From Shinella sp. (GTDB lineage: Bacteria; Pseudomonadota; Alphaproteobacteria; Rhizobiales; Rhizobiaceae), in assembly GCA_003248775.1 (NCBI GenBank), contig QFQX01000018.1, positions 1 to 64,000 of the forward strand: 64,000 bases of DNA, given 5' to 3'. The position numbers and the translations under genes are program-made. The first letter of the stretch is position 1. The number at the start of each line of letters is the position of its first letter. This document shows, piece after piece, positions 62,928 to 64,000 of the stretch. The notes beneath the pieces are model-generated. The model ran no database searches and was not told where the DNA came from. It saw only the letters and a program-made list of their open reading frames with translations.

Positions 62928-64000
62928 ATGAATTTTCGTAGCGTCGCGGCATTTTTGGCCGCTAGCGTCGTGCTGCCGTTCGGTGCCGCTCATGCCACCG
63001 ATCTCGAAGTAACCCATTGGTGGACGTCGGGCGGCGAGGCGGCGGCTGTCGCGGAACTCGCCAAGGCCTTTGATGCCACAGGCAATAAATGGGTCGACGG
63101 CGCCATTGCCGGTTCCGGCGGTACGGCCCGGCCGATCATGGTGAGCCGCATCACCGGCGGCGACCCGATGGGGGCTACCCAGTTCAACCATGGCCGTCAG
63201 GCGGAAGAACTCGTCCAGTCCGGCCTCATGCGTGACCTGACGGATGTCGCGACGAAGGAGAAGTGGAAGGACATCATTCGTCCGGCGAGCATTCTCGATA
63301 GCTGCACGATCGACGGCAAGATCTATTGCGCGCCGGTCAACATCCATTCCTGGCAGTGGCTCTGGCTTTCCAACGATGCCTTCGCCAAGGCGGGTGTCGA
63401 GGTTCCGAAGAACTGGGACGAACTCGTCGCCGCCGCACCTGCGCTGGAAAAGGCCGGGATCGTGCCGCTTGCCGTCGGTGGTCAGCCGTGGCAGTCGAAC
63501 GGCGCCTTCGACGTTCTGTTCCTGGCTCTCGCGGGCAAGGACAATTTCCTGAAGGTGTTCGGCGACAAGGACGCAGAACTGGCCGCCGGGCCGGAGATCG
63601 CCAAGGTCTTCAAGGCAGCCGACGATGCGCGCCGTCTGTCGAAGGGCACGAACGTTCAGGATTGGAACCAGGCGACCAACATGGTCATCACCGGCAAGGC
63701 TGGCGGCCAGATCATGGGCGACTGGGCTCAGGGTGAATTTGCACTTGCCGGCAAGGTCGCGGGCAAGGATTACAGCTGCCTGCCGGGTCTCGGCGTCAAT
63801 GCTGTCATCGCCACGGGTGGTGATGCCTTTTACTTCCCGCTGCTGAAGGACGAGGCAAAGTCCAAGGCGCAGGAAGTGCTTGCCTCGACGCTGGTCGCGC
63901 CGGCGACACAGGTCGCCTTCAACCTCAAGAAGGGTTCGCTGCCGGTGCGCGGCGACGTCGATCTGGCCACCGCCAACGACTGCATGAAGAAGGGTCTCGA
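62928..64000 (+). CDS. Sugar ABC transporter substrate-binding protein, cut by the window edge
   Basis: The gene is open from 62928 to the right end, 357 codons without a stop. GGGAGGAG precedes the ATG. Signal peptide residues 1-23 (VAAFLAASVVLPFGAAHA). The mature start LEVTHWWTSGGEAAAV and then IMVSRITGGDPMGATQFNHG are typical of the glucose/mannose-type binding proteins of the CUT1 family. The following membrane and ATPase genes are expected beyond the window. The sugar is a guess. Neighbouring gnd and LacI fit sugar uptake. Confidence 0.92.
   Translation, partial: MNFRSVAAFLAASVVLPFGAAHATDLEVTHWWTSGGEAAAVAELAKAFDATGNKWVDGAIAGSGGTARPIMVSRITGGDPMGATQFNHGRQAEELVQSGLMRDLTDVATKEKWKDIIRPASILDSCTIDGKIYCAPVNIHSWQWLWLSNDAFAKAGVEVPKNWDELVAAAPALEKAGIVPLAVGGQPWQSNGAFDVLFLALAGKDNFLKVFGDKDAELAAGPEIAKVFKAADDARRLSKGTNVQDWNQATNMVITGKAGGQIMGDWAQGEFALAGKVAGKDYSCLPGLGVNAVIATGGDAFYFPLLKDEAKSKAQEVLASTLVAPATQVAFNLKKGSLPVRGDVDLATANDCMKKGL

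Overview
The window is a GC-rich stretch of chromosome from an alphaproteobacterium, most probably a member of the Rhizobiaceae. This rests on the lipid A very-long-chain fatty acid genes (acpXL, fabZ-like, two fabF-like, adh, lpxXL), a FnrN-type Fnr regulator beside hemN, a fixNOQP-fixGHIS cluster, an aerobic-type cob cluster with CobN and CobW, and many copies of the short palindromic repeats typical of rhizobial genomes. No tRNA, rRNA, transposase, prophage or CRISPR was seen. The species cannot be read from the sequence alone.

Layout. 0.4-3.2 kb: an RsuA-type pseudouridine synthase, PrmB and a lone flagellar rod-type protein. 3.4-8.2 kb: the glycine cleavage operon gcvT-gcvH-gcvP on the minus strand, led by a tandem glycine riboswitch. 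8.3-15.2 kb: small housekeeping genes, including a DUF3008 protein, a copper pair (small Cys protein plus a fused YcnI-PCu(A)C protein), a HemG-like flavodoxin, CrcB, RluC, a HAD phosphatase, an ATP12 chaperone and a lipoprotein.

15.2-41.2 kb: vitamin B12 synthesis. A cobalamin riboswitch leads cobP-cobW-cobN-cobO. Then come a DMT protein, a methyltransferase and a TSUP permease, followed by cbiX, cobH, cobL, cobI, a cbiG-cobJ fusion and cobM. A nucleoside hydrolase and a 3-hydroxybenzoate 4-monooxygenase-like gene come next, then cobK and cbiD (minus strand) and cobA-cobB-cobC-cobD (plus strand). No cobG or cobF is present. Instead there are CbiX, CbiG and CbiD alongside CobN, so the set mixes oxygen-dependent and oxygen-independent enzyme types. 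Short palindromic repeats sit in frame inside cobN (two places) and cbiG-cobJ (one place) and appear to be translated.

41.3-49.7 kb: an L,D-transpeptidase, fnrN divergent from hemN with an Fnr box between, and the acpXL-to-lpxXL operon that makes and attaches the very long acyl chain of lipid A. In this operon one FabF keeps the catalytic Cys-His-His triad and the other has lost Cys and one His, like the chain-length factor of type II polyketide synthases.

49.7-59.8 kb: a PAS protein and a hemerythrin-type protein, then fixNOQP (cbb3 oxidase) and fixGHIS (its copper supply and assembly), each block preceded by an Fnr box. 59.9-64 kb: gnd, a LacI regulator and the start of a sugar ABC transporter whose binding-protein gene runs off the right edge, with two matching operator-like palindromes between the last two.
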